Shown here: positions 43,259 to 51,805 of the stretch, piece after piece
Position numbering within the stretch: position 1 is the stretch's first letter
How the letters are laid out: each line of letters opens with the position of its first letter
NCBI GenBank assembly: GCA_964525935.1
Contig: CAZGJZ010000007.1
Coordinates: 62,001-126,000 of the forward strand
Reading direction: 5' to 3'
Source: UBA2377 sp964525935
Lineage (GTDB): Bacteria > Verrucomicrobiota > Verrucomicrobiia > Opitutales > Opitutaceae
Length of the DNA: 64,000 nt
Notes under the pieces: generated by a model
The model's database searches: none
Seen by the model: only the letters and a program-made list of their open reading frames with translations
Told to the model about the DNA's origin: nothing
Program-made: the position numbers and the translations under genes

Positions 43259-44386
43259 TCAGGGTTTGGCTACCGGGGCCGGTGCCGCGATGGCCGCTGG
43301 ACGGAAATTCTTCCAAGCCGCGGCAAGGCGTGCAGGCAAACTCACGAGGCCGCCGGGGAGGAAGAGCACGACGATGATAAACAGGCCGCCGAGGATCAGC
43401 AGCCAGTAATCGGGGAATTCCTTGGTCGCCCAGCTCTTGAGGACGTTGATGGCAATCGCACCGACGATCGGGCCAACCAGCGTGCCGCGACCACCCACGG
43501 CGACCCAGACAACGGCTTCGAGCGACTTTTCGGGCGTCATCACGCTCGGGTTGATGCCGCCGACCTGCGGCACGTAGAGCGCACCGCCCACGCTGGCGAT
43601 CGCGGCACTGAGCACGAAGATGAAGAGCTTGAAATGCGCCGAGGCGTAGCCGCTGAAGAGCACTCGGTTCTCACCGTCGCGGATCGCGCGTTGCACGAGG
43701 CCGAACTTGGTTTGGCTCAACGCGCGACAGCCGAGATAAACGAAGAGCAGCGTCACGGCCGTCGCAATGTAGAGATTGCGCAGGGTCGCAGCGTCACGGA
43801 GATCGGCCCCGAGGATGAGTTTGAAATCGGTGAAGCCGTTGTTTCCGCCCATCAGCAGATTGTTGCGAAAGAACAACAGCGCCGCGCCATAAGTGAGCGC
43901 CTGCGTGAGGATCGAAAAATACACGCCCTTGATGCGTGAGCGGAAGGCGAGGAAACCAAAGACCAGCGCGAGCAGTCCCGGCACGACCACGACCATGATG
44001 GCGGAAAAACTGAATGAGTAGAACGGTTTCCAGAAAGCCGGCAGGTAGGTGTGACCAAGGAACACCATGAAGTCGGGCAGCAGATTGGGATTCTTCCCGG
44101 CCTGCGCATAGACGCCCTGTTCCCCGATCATGAGCATCAGGTGCATGCCGAGCATGTAGCCGCCGAGCGCGAAGAAGAGCGATTGGCCGAGACTGAGCAG
44201 ACCCGTGTAGCCCCAGAGCAGGTCCACCGAAATCGCGAGCAACGCGAAGCAAAGGTATTTGCCCCACAGGTTGATCGTGAAGTTGCTGACGAGCCCCTGC
44301 GCGTTCAGCAGCGGAAAGACAACGATCAGAAACAGCGCGATAACCGCGACGGCGATGAACTCATAACGACGGGTGGAGGCAGTCAT
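43259..44386 (-). CDS. urtC: Urea ABC transporter permease UrtC
   Basis: A 375-residue inner-membrane permease with about ten helices. CFALLAISVDLLWGYTGLLSLGQSLFFALGGYMLGMHLM is the family core, and VAVGGRGTLVGPIVGAIAINVL closes the domain. The C-terminus is Ala/Pro-rich. It pairs with UrtB; four bases separate the genes. Confidence 0.93.
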   Translation of the reverse strand: MTASTRRYEFIAVAVIALFLIVVFPLLNAQGLVSNFTINLWGKYLCFALLAISVDLLWGYTGLLSLGQSLFFALGGYMLGMHLMLMIGEQGVYAQAGKNPNLLPDFMVFLGHTYLPAFWKPFYSFSFSAIMVVVVPGLLALVFGFLAFRSRIKGVYFSILTQALTYGAALLFFRNNLLMGGNNGFTDFKLILGADLRDAATLRNLYIATAVTLLFVYLGCRALSQTKFGLVQRAIRDGENRVLFSGYASAHFKLFIFVLSAAIASVGGALYVPQVGGINPSVMTPEKSLEAVVWVAVGGRGTLVGPIVGAIAINVLKSWATKEFPDYWLLILGGLFIIVVLFLPGGLVSLPARLAAAWKNFRPAAIAAPAPVAKP

Positions 44387-44390
44387 CGGA

Positions 44391-46118
44391 TCAGTCGTCG
44401 AGGCTGCGGCTGCGGGTTACAAACAGGCCGGCCGGGCGCCATTGCAGGAAAAGGATGATGGCCAGTAGCACGATGATCTTGCCGAGCACGGGATTCAGCA
44501 GGATCTGCTGCAGCGACTGGTCGGTGAGGCCGATGCCGAAGGCGCTGATCACCGTGCCGGGCAGATTGCCCACGCCACCGACCACAACGGTCATGAAGCA
44601 ATCGACAATGTAGCTCTGGCCCAGCGACGGCCCGACGTTGCCAATCTGGCTGAGGAAGGCACCGGCGAGCCCGGCCAATCCGCTGCCCAGGCCGAAGGTG
44701 AGCATGTTCACGCGCTGGGTCCGCACGCCCATGCAGGAAGCCATGCCGCGGTTTTGCATCACCGCGCGGATGAGCAGGCCGAGGGAGGTGCGCGTGAGCA
44801 CGAGCCAGACGCCGAGCACGATCATCAGCGCAAAACCGATCACGAACACGCGGTTCCAGCCGAAGATGATATCGTTTATCGTCCAGTTGCCGCTCAAGTA
44901 GACCGGACTGGAAACCTGCACGTTGTTCGAGCCGAACATGAGCTTGAACACCTGCTGCAGGACGACGGAAACGCCCCAGGTCGCGAGCAGACTCTCAAGC
45001 GGCCGGCGGTAAAGAAACTGGATGATGCCGCGCTCCAGCGCGATGCCGACGAGCGCGGCCATGACAAAGCTGAGCGGAATCGCCGCGATGAAATACAGCT
45101 GATAAGCCCAGCCACCGAGATTCAGCCCCGGGATGCCCAGGCTCAGGCCAAAGAAAGGGATGACAATACCGGTCCCAAAAATATTTTGCACCAGATAGGT
45201 CGTGTAGGCCCCGACCGCGATCATCTCGCCATGCGCCATGTTGATGACGCCCATCAAGCCGAAGGTGATCGCCAGTCCCAACGCCAGCACGAGCAGGATG
45301 CTCCCGAGGCTCAGACCGCGGAAAAGCGTGCCGACAAAGTTGACGGTGCCGCGGTGCGACTCGACGGCGTAGATCGCCGCCTTCGTCGCCTCGACCAGCC
45401 GGGCATCCTTGGCCGCGGTCGCTTCCTTGAGCGTGGCTTGCAGGATGTCGGCGCTGGACAGCGTGTGCAGTTCCTTCAGCTCGGCCATGGCAGCCAGCTT
45501 CGTCTCCGGCGCCGGGTCTTTCAGTTGCGTGAAGGCAATCGCCTCGCGCAACGCCAGCCGCACGCGCGTATCGGTTTCCTGTTCGAGGCGCTGGCGGAAT
45601 ACGGGGAGTTTCTCCAAGTCCTGCGTGAAGCCGAGCGTCTGGACGGCTTGCAACCGCTTGGCGCGGTCGGGCGCAACCAGGTCGAGCACGTCGAGCACCG
45701 CCTTCATGGCGCGGCGCAGCGGCGTGTTGTGGCGCACGCGCACGAGATCGCCGCCCACAAGTGAGAGCGGCTGACCGCTCGCATCGACGAGCGGGGCGCC
45801 ATTATCCACGCGCAATGCGACCTGCGCGCCGGCGGCATTTTTCGCGCCGGTCAATTGCACGGGAAGCTTCGCGCCATCCGGCGCGGTGTAAATGAAGAGC
45901 GCATCCTGGCGCCATGCGCCGAGCAACACACTGATGGCTTCGTCGCCCGAACCGGCCAGCGAGGCGATGATCTCACGCTTCGCCGCATCGTCGGGAGCGA
46001 GGATCGCGCGATTGATCGTCGCGCGGGCGGAAGCATCCTCGGCGCGCAAACCACCGGCCAGCAGCGCAAAGACACTGCAGAGCAGCAGGCGGCGCAACAA
46101 TGGGAAGGACAGCATCAT
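44391..46118 (-). CDS. urtB: Urea ABC transporter permease UrtB
   Basis: A 575-residue protein. The signal-like N-terminus LLRRLLLCSVFALLAGGLRA is followed by about 260 residues of periplasmic helical-repeat-like sequence (ASLAGSGDEAISVLLGAW, VRLALREAIAFTQLK) and then the LivH-type permease: GSILLVLALGLAITFGLMGVINMAHGEM, FGLGSGLAGLAGAFLSQIGNVGP and VVVGGVGNLPGTV. Long UrtB N-termini are known in other bacteria. ATG at 46118 preferred; a TTG upstream would add 11 residues. Confidence 0.9.
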   Translation of the reverse strand: MMLSFPLLRRLLLCSVFALLAGGLRAEDASARATINRAILAPDDAAKREIIASLAGSGDEAISVLLGAWRQDALFIYTAPDGAKLPVQLTGAKNAAGAQVALRVDNGAPLVDASGQPLSLVGGDLVRVRHNTPLRRAMKAVLDVLDLVAPDRAKRLQAVQTLGFTQDLEKLPVFRQRLEQETDTRVRLALREAIAFTQLKDPAPETKLAAMAELKELHTLSSADILQATLKEATAAKDARLVEATKAAIYAVESHRGTVNFVGTLFRGLSLGSILLVLALGLAITFGLMGVINMAHGEMIAVGAYTTYLVQNIFGTGIVIPFFGLSLGIPGLNLGGWAYQLYFIAAIPLSFVMAALVGIALERGIIQFLYRRPLESLLATWGVSVVLQQVFKLMFGSNNVQVSSPVYLSGNWTINDIIFGWNRVFVIGFALMIVLGVWLVLTRTSLGLLIRAVMQNRGMASCMGVRTQRVNMLTFGLGSGLAGLAGAFLSQIGNVGPSLGQSYIVDCFMTVVVGGVGNLPGTVISAFGIGLTDQSLQQILLNPVLGKIIVLLAIILFLQWRPAGLFVTRSRSLDD

Positions 46119-46148
46119 CAGGTAAACCGCCTTATGCTGGACTCGTGC

Positions 46149-46185
46149 CAAAAAAAGAGGGGCGGGCTAAAAAAGCCCGCCCCTC
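46149..46185 (-). terminator. Strong terminator between urtA and urtB
   Basis: On the minus strand, GAGGGGCGGGC (46185-46175) pairs with GCCCGCCCCTC (46167-46157) across a TTTTTTA loop, followed by a run of 7 T. It sits 29 bases after the urtA stop and before urtB, so readthrough is needed for the rest of the operon. Confidence 0.9.
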
Positions 46186-46213
46186 GTGTCATGTTGGAAT
46201 GATAGTCGCCGGC

Positions 46214-47470
46214 TTACTTGAACTTACCCTTGAGCCAGGGTTCGCCGTAGACGTTGTCGAAGGACTTGAGGATCTCGAACTGGCCGTCGGCCTTGGTCTC
46301 GCCGATGTAGACGTTCTTGGTCAGGTGCATGTTTTTCTGCGTGGTGACCTTGCCGCCCGGGCCATCGAAGGAGAGGCCGGACTTGAGGGCGTCACGGACC
46401 TTGTCCACATCGAAGCTGCCGGCCTTTTCGACCGCGGCTTTCCACAGATACATGCCGTCGTAGCTGAGCACCATGGGCGAGCAGGTGACGCGGCCTTCCT
46501 TGACGATGCCGGGGACCGAAGTGCTCGCGAGCCACTTCTGGAAATCGCCGACGAACTTCTTGTTGGCCGGGGTGTCGAGCGACTGGAAGTAAGTCCAGCA
46601 GCCGAGCTGGCCGACGAGCTGGGCCGCCGGCAGACCGCGGAATTCGTCCTCGGAGATCGAGAAGGAGACGACCGGGCAGGTCTCAGCGGTGAGGCCGGAA
46701 GCGGCGTATTCCTTGAAGAATGGCACGTTGGTGTCACCGTTGAGCGTGCTGATCACGCAGGCGTCACCCGAGGCGGCGAACTGTTTGATTTCAGCCACGA
46801 TCTGCTGGTAGTCGGTGTGACCGAAGCCGGTGTATTTGCCGGCGTTGGTGATCTTGCCCGAGCTGTCCTTCACGAAACCACCGCCGATATTCTCGAGCGG
46901 CACGCCCTTGCTGAGGAGATACTCCAGCAGCACGAGATTGGTGGTCTGTGGATAGACGTAGTCGGTGCCGAGCAGGTAGAACTTCTTTTTGCCTTCGGCG
47001 AGGTAGTAGTCGACCGCCGGCGTGGCCTGCTGGTTAACGGCCTCGGCGGTGTAGAACACGTTTTGCGACTCTTCTTCGCCCTCATATTGCACGGGGTAGA
47101 ACAGCAGCGCGTTGTTTTTCTCCAGGACGGGCAGCACGTATTTGCGGCTGACGGAGGTCCAGCAGCCGAAGGTCACGGCAACCTTGTCCTGCTCGGTGAG
47201 CTGCTTGGCCTTTTCGGCAAAGGTCGGCCAGTCCGAGGCGCCATCGACGATGACGAGCTCGATCTTTTTGCCGAGGACGCCGCCCTTGGCGTTGATTTCG
47301 TCGGCGGTGAAAATGAGGATGTCACGCAGCGAGGTTTCGCTGATGGCCATCGTGCCGGAAAGGGAGTGAAGCACGCCGACCTTGACGGTCTCGGCGGCAT
47401 GGAGGGACGGAAGAACAGCGGAGGCGACCAGCGCCGCGGCGGTGAAAATCGAACGGAATGACTTGGTCAT
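46214..47470 (-). CDS. urtA: Urea ABC transporter substrate-binding protein UrtA
   Basis: A 418-residue periplasmic binding protein. Signal peptide KSFRSIFTAAALVASAVLPS with cleavage after LHAAE, then VKVGVLHSLSGTMAISETSLRD, VFGCWTSVSRKYVLPVLEKN-type segment, and LEYLLSKGVPLENIGG. These match UrtA/AmiC-type proteins; no lipobox is present. ATG at 47470. It is the first urea-uptake gene after the porin and is followed by a strong terminator. Confidence 0.94.
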   Translation of the reverse strand: MTKSFRSIFTAAALVASAVLPSLHAAETVKVGVLHSLSGTMAISETSLRDILIFTADEINAKGGVLGKKIELVIVDGASDWPTFAEKAKQLTEQDKVAVTFGCWTSVSRKYVLPVLEKNNALLFYPVQYEGEEESQNVFYTAEAVNQQATPAVDYYLAEGKKKFYLLGTDYVYPQTTNLVLLEYLLSKGVPLENIGGGFVKDSSGKITNAGKYTGFGHTDYQQIVAEIKQFAASGDACVISTLNGDTNVPFFKEYAASGLTAETCPVVSFSISEDEFRGLPAAQLVGQLGCWTYFQSLDTPANKKFVGDFQKWLASTSVPGIVKEGRVTCSPMVLSYDGMYLWKAAVEKAGSFDVDKVRDALKSGLSFDGPGGKVTTQKNMHLTKNVYIGETKADGQFEILKSFDNVYGEPWLKGKFK

Positions 47471-47529
47471 GACGTATGGGAAAAATACTGACGTTGACTG
47501 ACGAAGATTTGACTGGGCGCAGCCGCTGA

Positions 47530-47587
47530 AGAAGGGCGACCGCGCCCAGCATTTTTTACTACCTTCAAGGGGCATTCAGTCCCCTTG
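47530..47587 (-). promoter_or_regulatory. Hairpins in the urtA leader
   Basis: TTCAAGGGG (47564-47572) is inverted as CCCCTTGAA (47580-47588) with a 7-base loop, and CTGGGCGC / GCGCCCAG forms a second stem 20 bases apart nearer to urtA. They lie in the 176-base gap between porin and urtA. They could act as a porin terminator, a processing site or a regulatory leader; which one is not decided by the sequence. Confidence 0.5.
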
Positions 47588-47646
47588 AAATAACAGGCCC
47601 GCATCATCCCGGCCGCCTGCGCGACCGGGATGGTGCGCGGCATGGA

Positions 47647-48624
47647 TCAGAACTTGAAGATAACCTGCGCAGCGAGGAAGTGGGCTTTGCTGGCCGAGTA
47701 GTCGTCGTATTTGACGTAGCTGTATTCGAACAGGATGCCGAGGTTCTCGGTGAGCGTGACCGCGGGCGAGATCGTGCCCTTGAGGAAGGTCGGCGTATTC
47801 GGGCCAACCGCCAGGGATTCGTCTTCACCGCCACTGACGCGGCCGGTGACGGACCACTTGTCATTGAGGGGCTGCATGGCGAGCAGGAGCCAGAAGTAGC
47901 CGTCAGGATCAGGACCACCCGAATCCAGCTTGGAGAAGCAGTATTCCGCGGCGAGCGTGGTGGAGCCGACCTTGGTCTGCGCCCAGGTGTCGAAGGTGAA
48001 ACGGTCATCCGTGCCACCTGCGACGCCCTCGTCGTAGGCCGCGGAGATGAACAGGCTCGTGTCGTCCTTGCTGAACTTCAGGTAGCCTTCAAAGCCGGCG
48101 CCATTGTCGAGTTCGCCGTCGCCCTTGTAGTAGGTCGGGCCATAGACGGAATCGAGCACCGCGAAACCACCGCTCGTGCCACCGGAGCTGAAGTCAAACT
48201 TCACGCCGGAATGATACGCCGGAATAAACGCCGCCATGGGATTGGCATACGAGATCTGCATCATCGCCGGATAATCAAAAGCCTCATAGCCGAGGTAGCT
48301 CAGGAATTTGCCGAAGGTCACGGTCGAGCCGGAGCTGATGGCGTAAGTGGCATAGGCATCCAGCACCACGGGATCGTGGCTCGCGAACGTATGCAGACTC
48401 ACCGTGCCGGTAACTTTTTCAAAGGTGGCGGTGCCCGCCAGCTTGACTGCGTCAACGTCCATGAAGGAATCCTCCACGCCGTCGGTGGTCGTGTCCGACA
48501 CTGTCCCACTCACGTAGCCCGAGACGGCAAATTTGTCATTCAACTTGATCTCGGCGAATGCCGTGGTGGCCAGGGCGAGGAGAGCCGCTGCTCCGCCCGC
48601 CAGTTTGTAGGTATGCTTGGTCAT
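47647..48624 (-). CDS. Outer-membrane porin
   Basis: A 325-residue beta-barrel. Signal peptide TYKLAGGAAALLALATTAFA, cleavage at AEIKL, then alternating strands such as KFAVSGYVSGTVSDTT, VTFGKFLSYLGYEAFDYPAM and a terminal strand ending AQVIFKF with the C-terminal aromatic typical of outer-membrane proteins. It stands directly upstream of urtA on the same strand, so urea or other small nitrogen compounds are a likely cargo; this is inferred from context. A sigma-54-like promoter precedes it. Confidence 0.82.
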   Translation of the reverse strand: MTKHTYKLAGGAAALLALATTAFAEIKLNDKFAVSGYVSGTVSDTTTDGVEDSFMDVDAVKLAGTATFEKVTGTVSLHTFASHDPVVLDAYATYAISSGSTVTFGKFLSYLGYEAFDYPAMMQISYANPMAAFIPAYHSGVKFDFSSGGTSGGFAVLDSVYGPTYYKGDGELDNGAGFEGYLKFSKDDTSLFISAAYDEGVAGGTDDRFTFDTWAQTKVGSTTLAAEYCFSKLDSGGPDPDGYFWLLLAMQPLNDKWSVTGRVSGGEDESLAVGPNTPTFLKGTISPAVTLTENLGILFEYSYVKYDDYSASKAHFLAAQVIFKF

Positions 48625-48707
48625 GAGTTCAGTAGGTTTTGTTTTCTATTTGGTGTTAAGGCACCCGCCCGTCCGGAATCCGGCCGAGCGAATTCGGAAG
48701 CCTACTT

Positions 48708-48723
48708 AGCAGGTTACCTGCCA
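48708..48723 (-). promoter_or_regulatory. Sigma-54-like promoter upstream of the porin
   Basis: Minus strand TGGCAGGTAACCTGCT fits TGGCACGN4TTGCW with two mismatches and the correct GG-N10-GC spacing. It lies 84-99 bases before the porin ATG and closely resembles the glnA site. It is also partly palindromic (GCAGGTTACCTGC), so it could be an operator instead. Confidence 0.5.
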
Positions 48724-48803
48724 GCGCCTGAAACCATGGGTGTCATAACGGGAACTGATGCCAGTTCCCCGCGGGACGCGGCGCGCTACTCAACGGCGTG
48801 CCG

Positions 48804-48838
48804 CCGGCGCAGGGCTCAACCCAGGGGATAGCCCTGCG
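48804..48838. terminator. Hairpin after the CII-like gene
   Basis: GGCGCAGGGCT (48804-48814) is exactly inverted at 48828-48838 with a 13-base loop. It stands 45 bases after the minus-strand CII-like gene and may stop its transcription before the porin promoter, but no T tract follows. The rest of the 258-base gap shows only the promoter at 48708. Confidence 0.45.
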
Positions 48839-48882
48839 CCTGCGCGTAATGGATTCCCCAACACAAACCCCGCCGGCAAAAA

Positions 48883-49377
48883 CTACGCCGAGCTGTCGGG
48901 CTTGGTCTTGTCCTTCGGCTCCTCGCGGAAATTTCCGATCTCGGCCGCGTGCACAAAACCTTCCGTCACGCTCTTCAATTCCTCCCACCGCCGGCGGATC
49001 GTCTTCGCCTCTTCCTTCGTGATGGTGTTGTCCGCCGAGGATTTCGCGATCGTCGCGAGCATGTCGGCGAATTCCTGCACGATGTCGTTGGTGAGCGGAA
49101 TCAGCTGGCCGGTGTGCAGGAGCAACTGCGGGTTCTTGATGTAAAAGCCGCCCGCCTGTTCGCAGACCCACTGCGCGATCCGCGGATCGCTGCTCGCCCG
49201 GATCAGCTGGCCGATGCGGTCGAGCGGGTTGTTCGCTCCGCTGCCGCTGTCGTCGGTCGGCGGCTCCGCCCATTTGTAGATCAGGGAAAGCGACAGGTTC
49301 ATTTCCGCCGCGATCTGCTTCGCGCTCGTTTGCTTCAGGACTTCCTTCAAAACCTCGTGGGATTGCATGGGCGGCAT
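48883..49377 (-). CDS. HTH protein resembling phage CII-type regulators
   Basis: A 164-residue protein. The N-terminal helix-turn-helix is VLKEVLKQTSAKQIAAEMNLSLSLIYKWAEP. A helical middle follows (RIGQLIRASSDPRIAQWVCEQAGGFY) and then a long helix (KSSADNTITKEEAKTIRRRWEELKSVTEG). The combination resembles the phage regulatory CII family (CP76-like), often found as a domesticated chromosomal gene. No prophage is adjacent. The start could also be the second ATG at 49368. Function is not known. Confidence 0.55.
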   Translation of the reverse strand: MPPMQSHEVLKEVLKQTSAKQIAAEMNLSLSLIYKWAEPPTDDSGSGANNPLDRIGQLIRASSDPRIAQWVCEQAGGFYIKNPQLLLHTGQLIPLTNDIVQEFADMLATIAKSSADNTITKEEAKTIRRRWEELKSVTEGFVHAAEIGNFREEPKDKTKPDSSA

Positions 49378-49497
49378 GCTGCGTGCGCATTAGCCAAACG
49401 CAATCCCCCGCACGTCCGGGCTAACGACTTTTGGCCGCGCGAGTTTTGGCGTGTCATTCCACCCCCCTTTCTGGCTATACTCCGCCTCACTCCCCTC

Positions 49498-50679
49498 ATG
49501 AACATCCACGAGTATCAGGCCAAGGCTCTCTTTGAAAAATTCGGCGTTCCCGTGCCCAAAGGCACGGCGGCCACCACCCCCGAGGGTTTTGTCAACGCCC
49601 TCACCGAGCTCCCCGAGGGACCGACGATGGTGAAATCGCAGATCCATGCCGGTGGTCGTGGCAAAGGCACCTTCACCGACGGCTTCAAGGGCGGCGTGAA
49701 ATTCTGCAAGACCAAGGCCGAGGCCAAGGACATCGCCGGCAAGATGCTCGGCAACACGCTCGTCACGATCCAAACCGGTCCCGCCGGCCGCAAGGTCCAG
49801 ACGATCTACTTCACCGCCGCGAGTGACATCAAAAAGGAATACTACCTCGCCATCCTCCTCGACCGCGTCTCTTCGAAGCCCGTCATCGTCGCCTCCACTG
49901 AGGGCGGCGTGGAAATCGAAAAGGTCGCGCACGAGACACCGGAAAAACTTTTCAAGGTCCTCGTCGATCCCGCCTACGGCCTCGCCGATTTCCAAGTTCG
50001 CGAGCTCATCACCAAACTCGGCTTCGCCGGCGCCGAGGCCAAGAACGCCGCCAAGCTCATCCGCAATCTCTACACGATGTTCTGGGAAACCGACGCCGCC
50101 ATGGTCGAGGTCAACCCGCTCATCACCACGCCGACCGGCGAAGTCCTCGCCCTCGACGCCAAGGTCTCCTTCGACTCCAACGCCCTCTACCGCCACCCCG
50201 AACTCGTCGCCCTCCGCGATTTGAACGAGGAGGATCCCAAGGAAATCGAGGCCTCGAAATTCGGCCTCTCCTACATCGCGCTCGACGGCAACATTGCCTG
50301 CCTCGTCAACGGCGCGGGCCTCGCGATGTCCACCATGGACATCATCCAGCACTTCGGCGGCACCCCTGCCAACTTCCTCGACGTCGGCGGCGGCGCCTCG
50401 AAGGAACAGGTCGTCGCAGCCTTCAAGATCATCCTCGGCGATCCGAACGTGAAGGGCATCCTCGTTAATATTTTCGGTGGCATCATGGACTGCAACGTCA
50501 TCGCCACCGGCATCGTCGAGGCCGTGAAGGAAGTCGGCCTCAAGCTCCCGCTCGTCGTCCGTCTCGAAGGCAACAACGTCGCCGCCGGCAAGGCCACCCT
50601 CGCCGCCTCCGGCCTCGCGCTCGTCTCCGGCGACACCATGGCCGACGCCGCACAGAAAATCGTGAAGCTGGTCGCCTGA
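49498..50679 (+). CDS. sucC: Succinyl-CoA ligase subunit beta
   Basis: A 393-residue ATP-grasp subunit of the TCA enzyme that makes succinate and ATP/GTP from succinyl-CoA. MNIHEYQAKALFEKFGVPVP, VKSQIHAGGRGKGTF, VEVNPLITTPTGEVLALDAK and NIFGGIMDCNVIATGIVEA are the signatures. Forms an operon with sucD across a repeat-filled gap. ATG at 49498 is the family start. Confidence 0.96.
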   Translation: MNIHEYQAKALFEKFGVPVPKGTAATTPEGFVNALTELPEGPTMVKSQIHAGGRGKGTFTDGFKGGVKFCKTKAEAKDIAGKMLGNTLVTIQTGPAGRKVQTIYFTAASDIKKEYYLAILLDRVSSKPVIVASTEGGVEIEKVAHETPEKLFKVLVDPAYGLADFQVRELITKLGFAGAEAKNAAKLIRNLYTMFWETDAAMVEVNPLITTPTGEVLALDAKVSFDSNALYRHPELVALRDLNEEDPKEIEASKFGLSYIALDGNIACLVNGAGLAMSTMDIIQHFGGTPANFLDVGGGASKEQVVAAFKIILGDPNVKGILVNIFGGIMDCNVIATGIVEAVKEVGLKLPLVVRLEGNNVAAGKATLAASGLALVSGDTMADAAQKIVKLVA

Positions 50680-50687
50680 CCACCAGC

Positions 50688-50777
50688 AGTTGAGAGATCA
50701 GAGCTGAGTGTTGAGAGAAAAACCTCCGACCCGCAGCCTTCCGATCCCTCAACACTCGTCCCTCAACTCTCAACTTT
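50688..50777. repeat. Inverted intergenic repeat with TTGAGAG units before sucD
   Basis: The left arm has AGTTGAGAG and GAGTGTTGAG. The right arm has CTCAACACTC and CTCAACTCTCAACTTTC, the imperfect inverted copy. It fills the gap between sucC and sucD, and the right arm ends 7 bases before the sucD ATG. Confidence 0.8.
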
Positions 50778-50783
50778 CCCCTC

Positions 50784-51707
50784 ATGTCCATTCTCATCAC
50801 TCCCCAGACCAAGATTCTCGTCCAGGGCATCACCGGTGACTTCGGCGGCCGTCACGCCAAGCTCTCCCTCGATTACGGCACGCAAGTCGTCGCCGGCGTC
50901 ACGCCCGGCAAGGGCGGCCAGTTCTTCGAACACGGCGCGCACAAGGTGCCGATCTTCAATTCCGTCGCCGAGGCCAAGGCCGCCACCGGCGCCACGGTCG
51001 CCGTCGTCTATGTGCCGCCGCCATTCGCGGGCGACGCCATCCTCGAAGGCGTCGACGCCGGCCTTGATCTCGTCGTCGCGATCACCGAGGGCATTCCGAT
51101 CAAGGACATGATCCGCGTGAAGCGCGCCATCTCCGGCAAGAAAACCCGCCTCATCGGCCCAAACTGCCCCGGCCTCGTCACGCCCGGCACCGGCGAAGGT
51201 TCCAAAGGCGGCTGCCGCATCGGCATCGCCCCCGGCTACATTCACAAGAAAGGCCACGTCGGCGTCGTCTCGCGCTCCGGCACCCTCACCTACGAGGCCG
51301 TTTACCAGCTCACCTCGAAAGGTATCGGCCAGTCCACCGCGGTCGGCATCGGCGGCGATCCCGTCAATGGCACCAGCCACCTCGACGTCATCAAGCTCTT
51401 CAACGAAGACCCTGACACCCACGGCATCATCCTCATCGGCGAAATCGGCGGCAACGCCGAGGTCGAGGCCGCCCGCTGGATCAAGACCAACTGCAAGAAG
51501 CCCGTCGCGGGTTTCATCGCCGGTGCGACCGCTCCCGCCGGCCGCCGCATGGGCCATGCCGGCGCGATCGTCGGCGGCGCCGAGGACACCGCCGCCGCCA
51601 AGATCGCCGTCTTCAAGGAATGCGGCATCGAGGTCGCCGTGACCCCCAGCGACATGGCCGATGCCCTCCTCCGCGCCGCGAAGGCCAAGGGCGTGACCTT
51701 GAGCTAA
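50784..51707 (+). CDS. sucD: Succinyl-CoA ligase subunit alpha
   Basis: A 307-residue CoA-binding subunit. ILVQGITGDFGGRHAKLSLDYGTQVV starts the Rossmann domain, VVYVPPPFAGDAILEGVDAG and GPNCPGLVTPG follow, and GRRMGHAGAIVGG holds the phosphorylated histidine. Downstream is a strong terminator. Full length. Confidence 0.96.
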   Translation: MSILITPQTKILVQGITGDFGGRHAKLSLDYGTQVVAGVTPGKGGQFFEHGAHKVPIFNSVAEAKAATGATVAVVYVPPPFAGDAILEGVDAGLDLVVAITEGIPIKDMIRVKRAISGKKTRLIGPNCPGLVTPGTGEGSKGGCRIGIAPGYIHKKGHVGVVSRSGTLTYEAVYQLTSKGIGQSTAVGIGGDPVNGTSHLDVIKLFNEDPDTHGIILIGEIGGNAEVEAARWIKTNCKKPVAGFIAGATAPAGRRMGHAGAIVGGAEDTAAAKIAVFKECGIEVAVTPSDMADALLRAAKAKGVTLS

Positions 51708-51728
51708 TCATTTGGCCATCAGCGCTCT

Positions 51729-51764
51729 AAAGTCCGGCACCGTTTAGGGCGCCGGACTTTTTTT
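51729..51764 (+). terminator. Terminator of sucCD
   Basis: AAAGTCCGGC (51729-51738) pairs with GCCGGACTTT (51751-51760), followed by TTTT. Confidence 0.9.
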
Positions 51765-51805
51765 GGTTATTCCCAAAAAAATGCTGGACGGACACAGGTG
51801 CTGTG

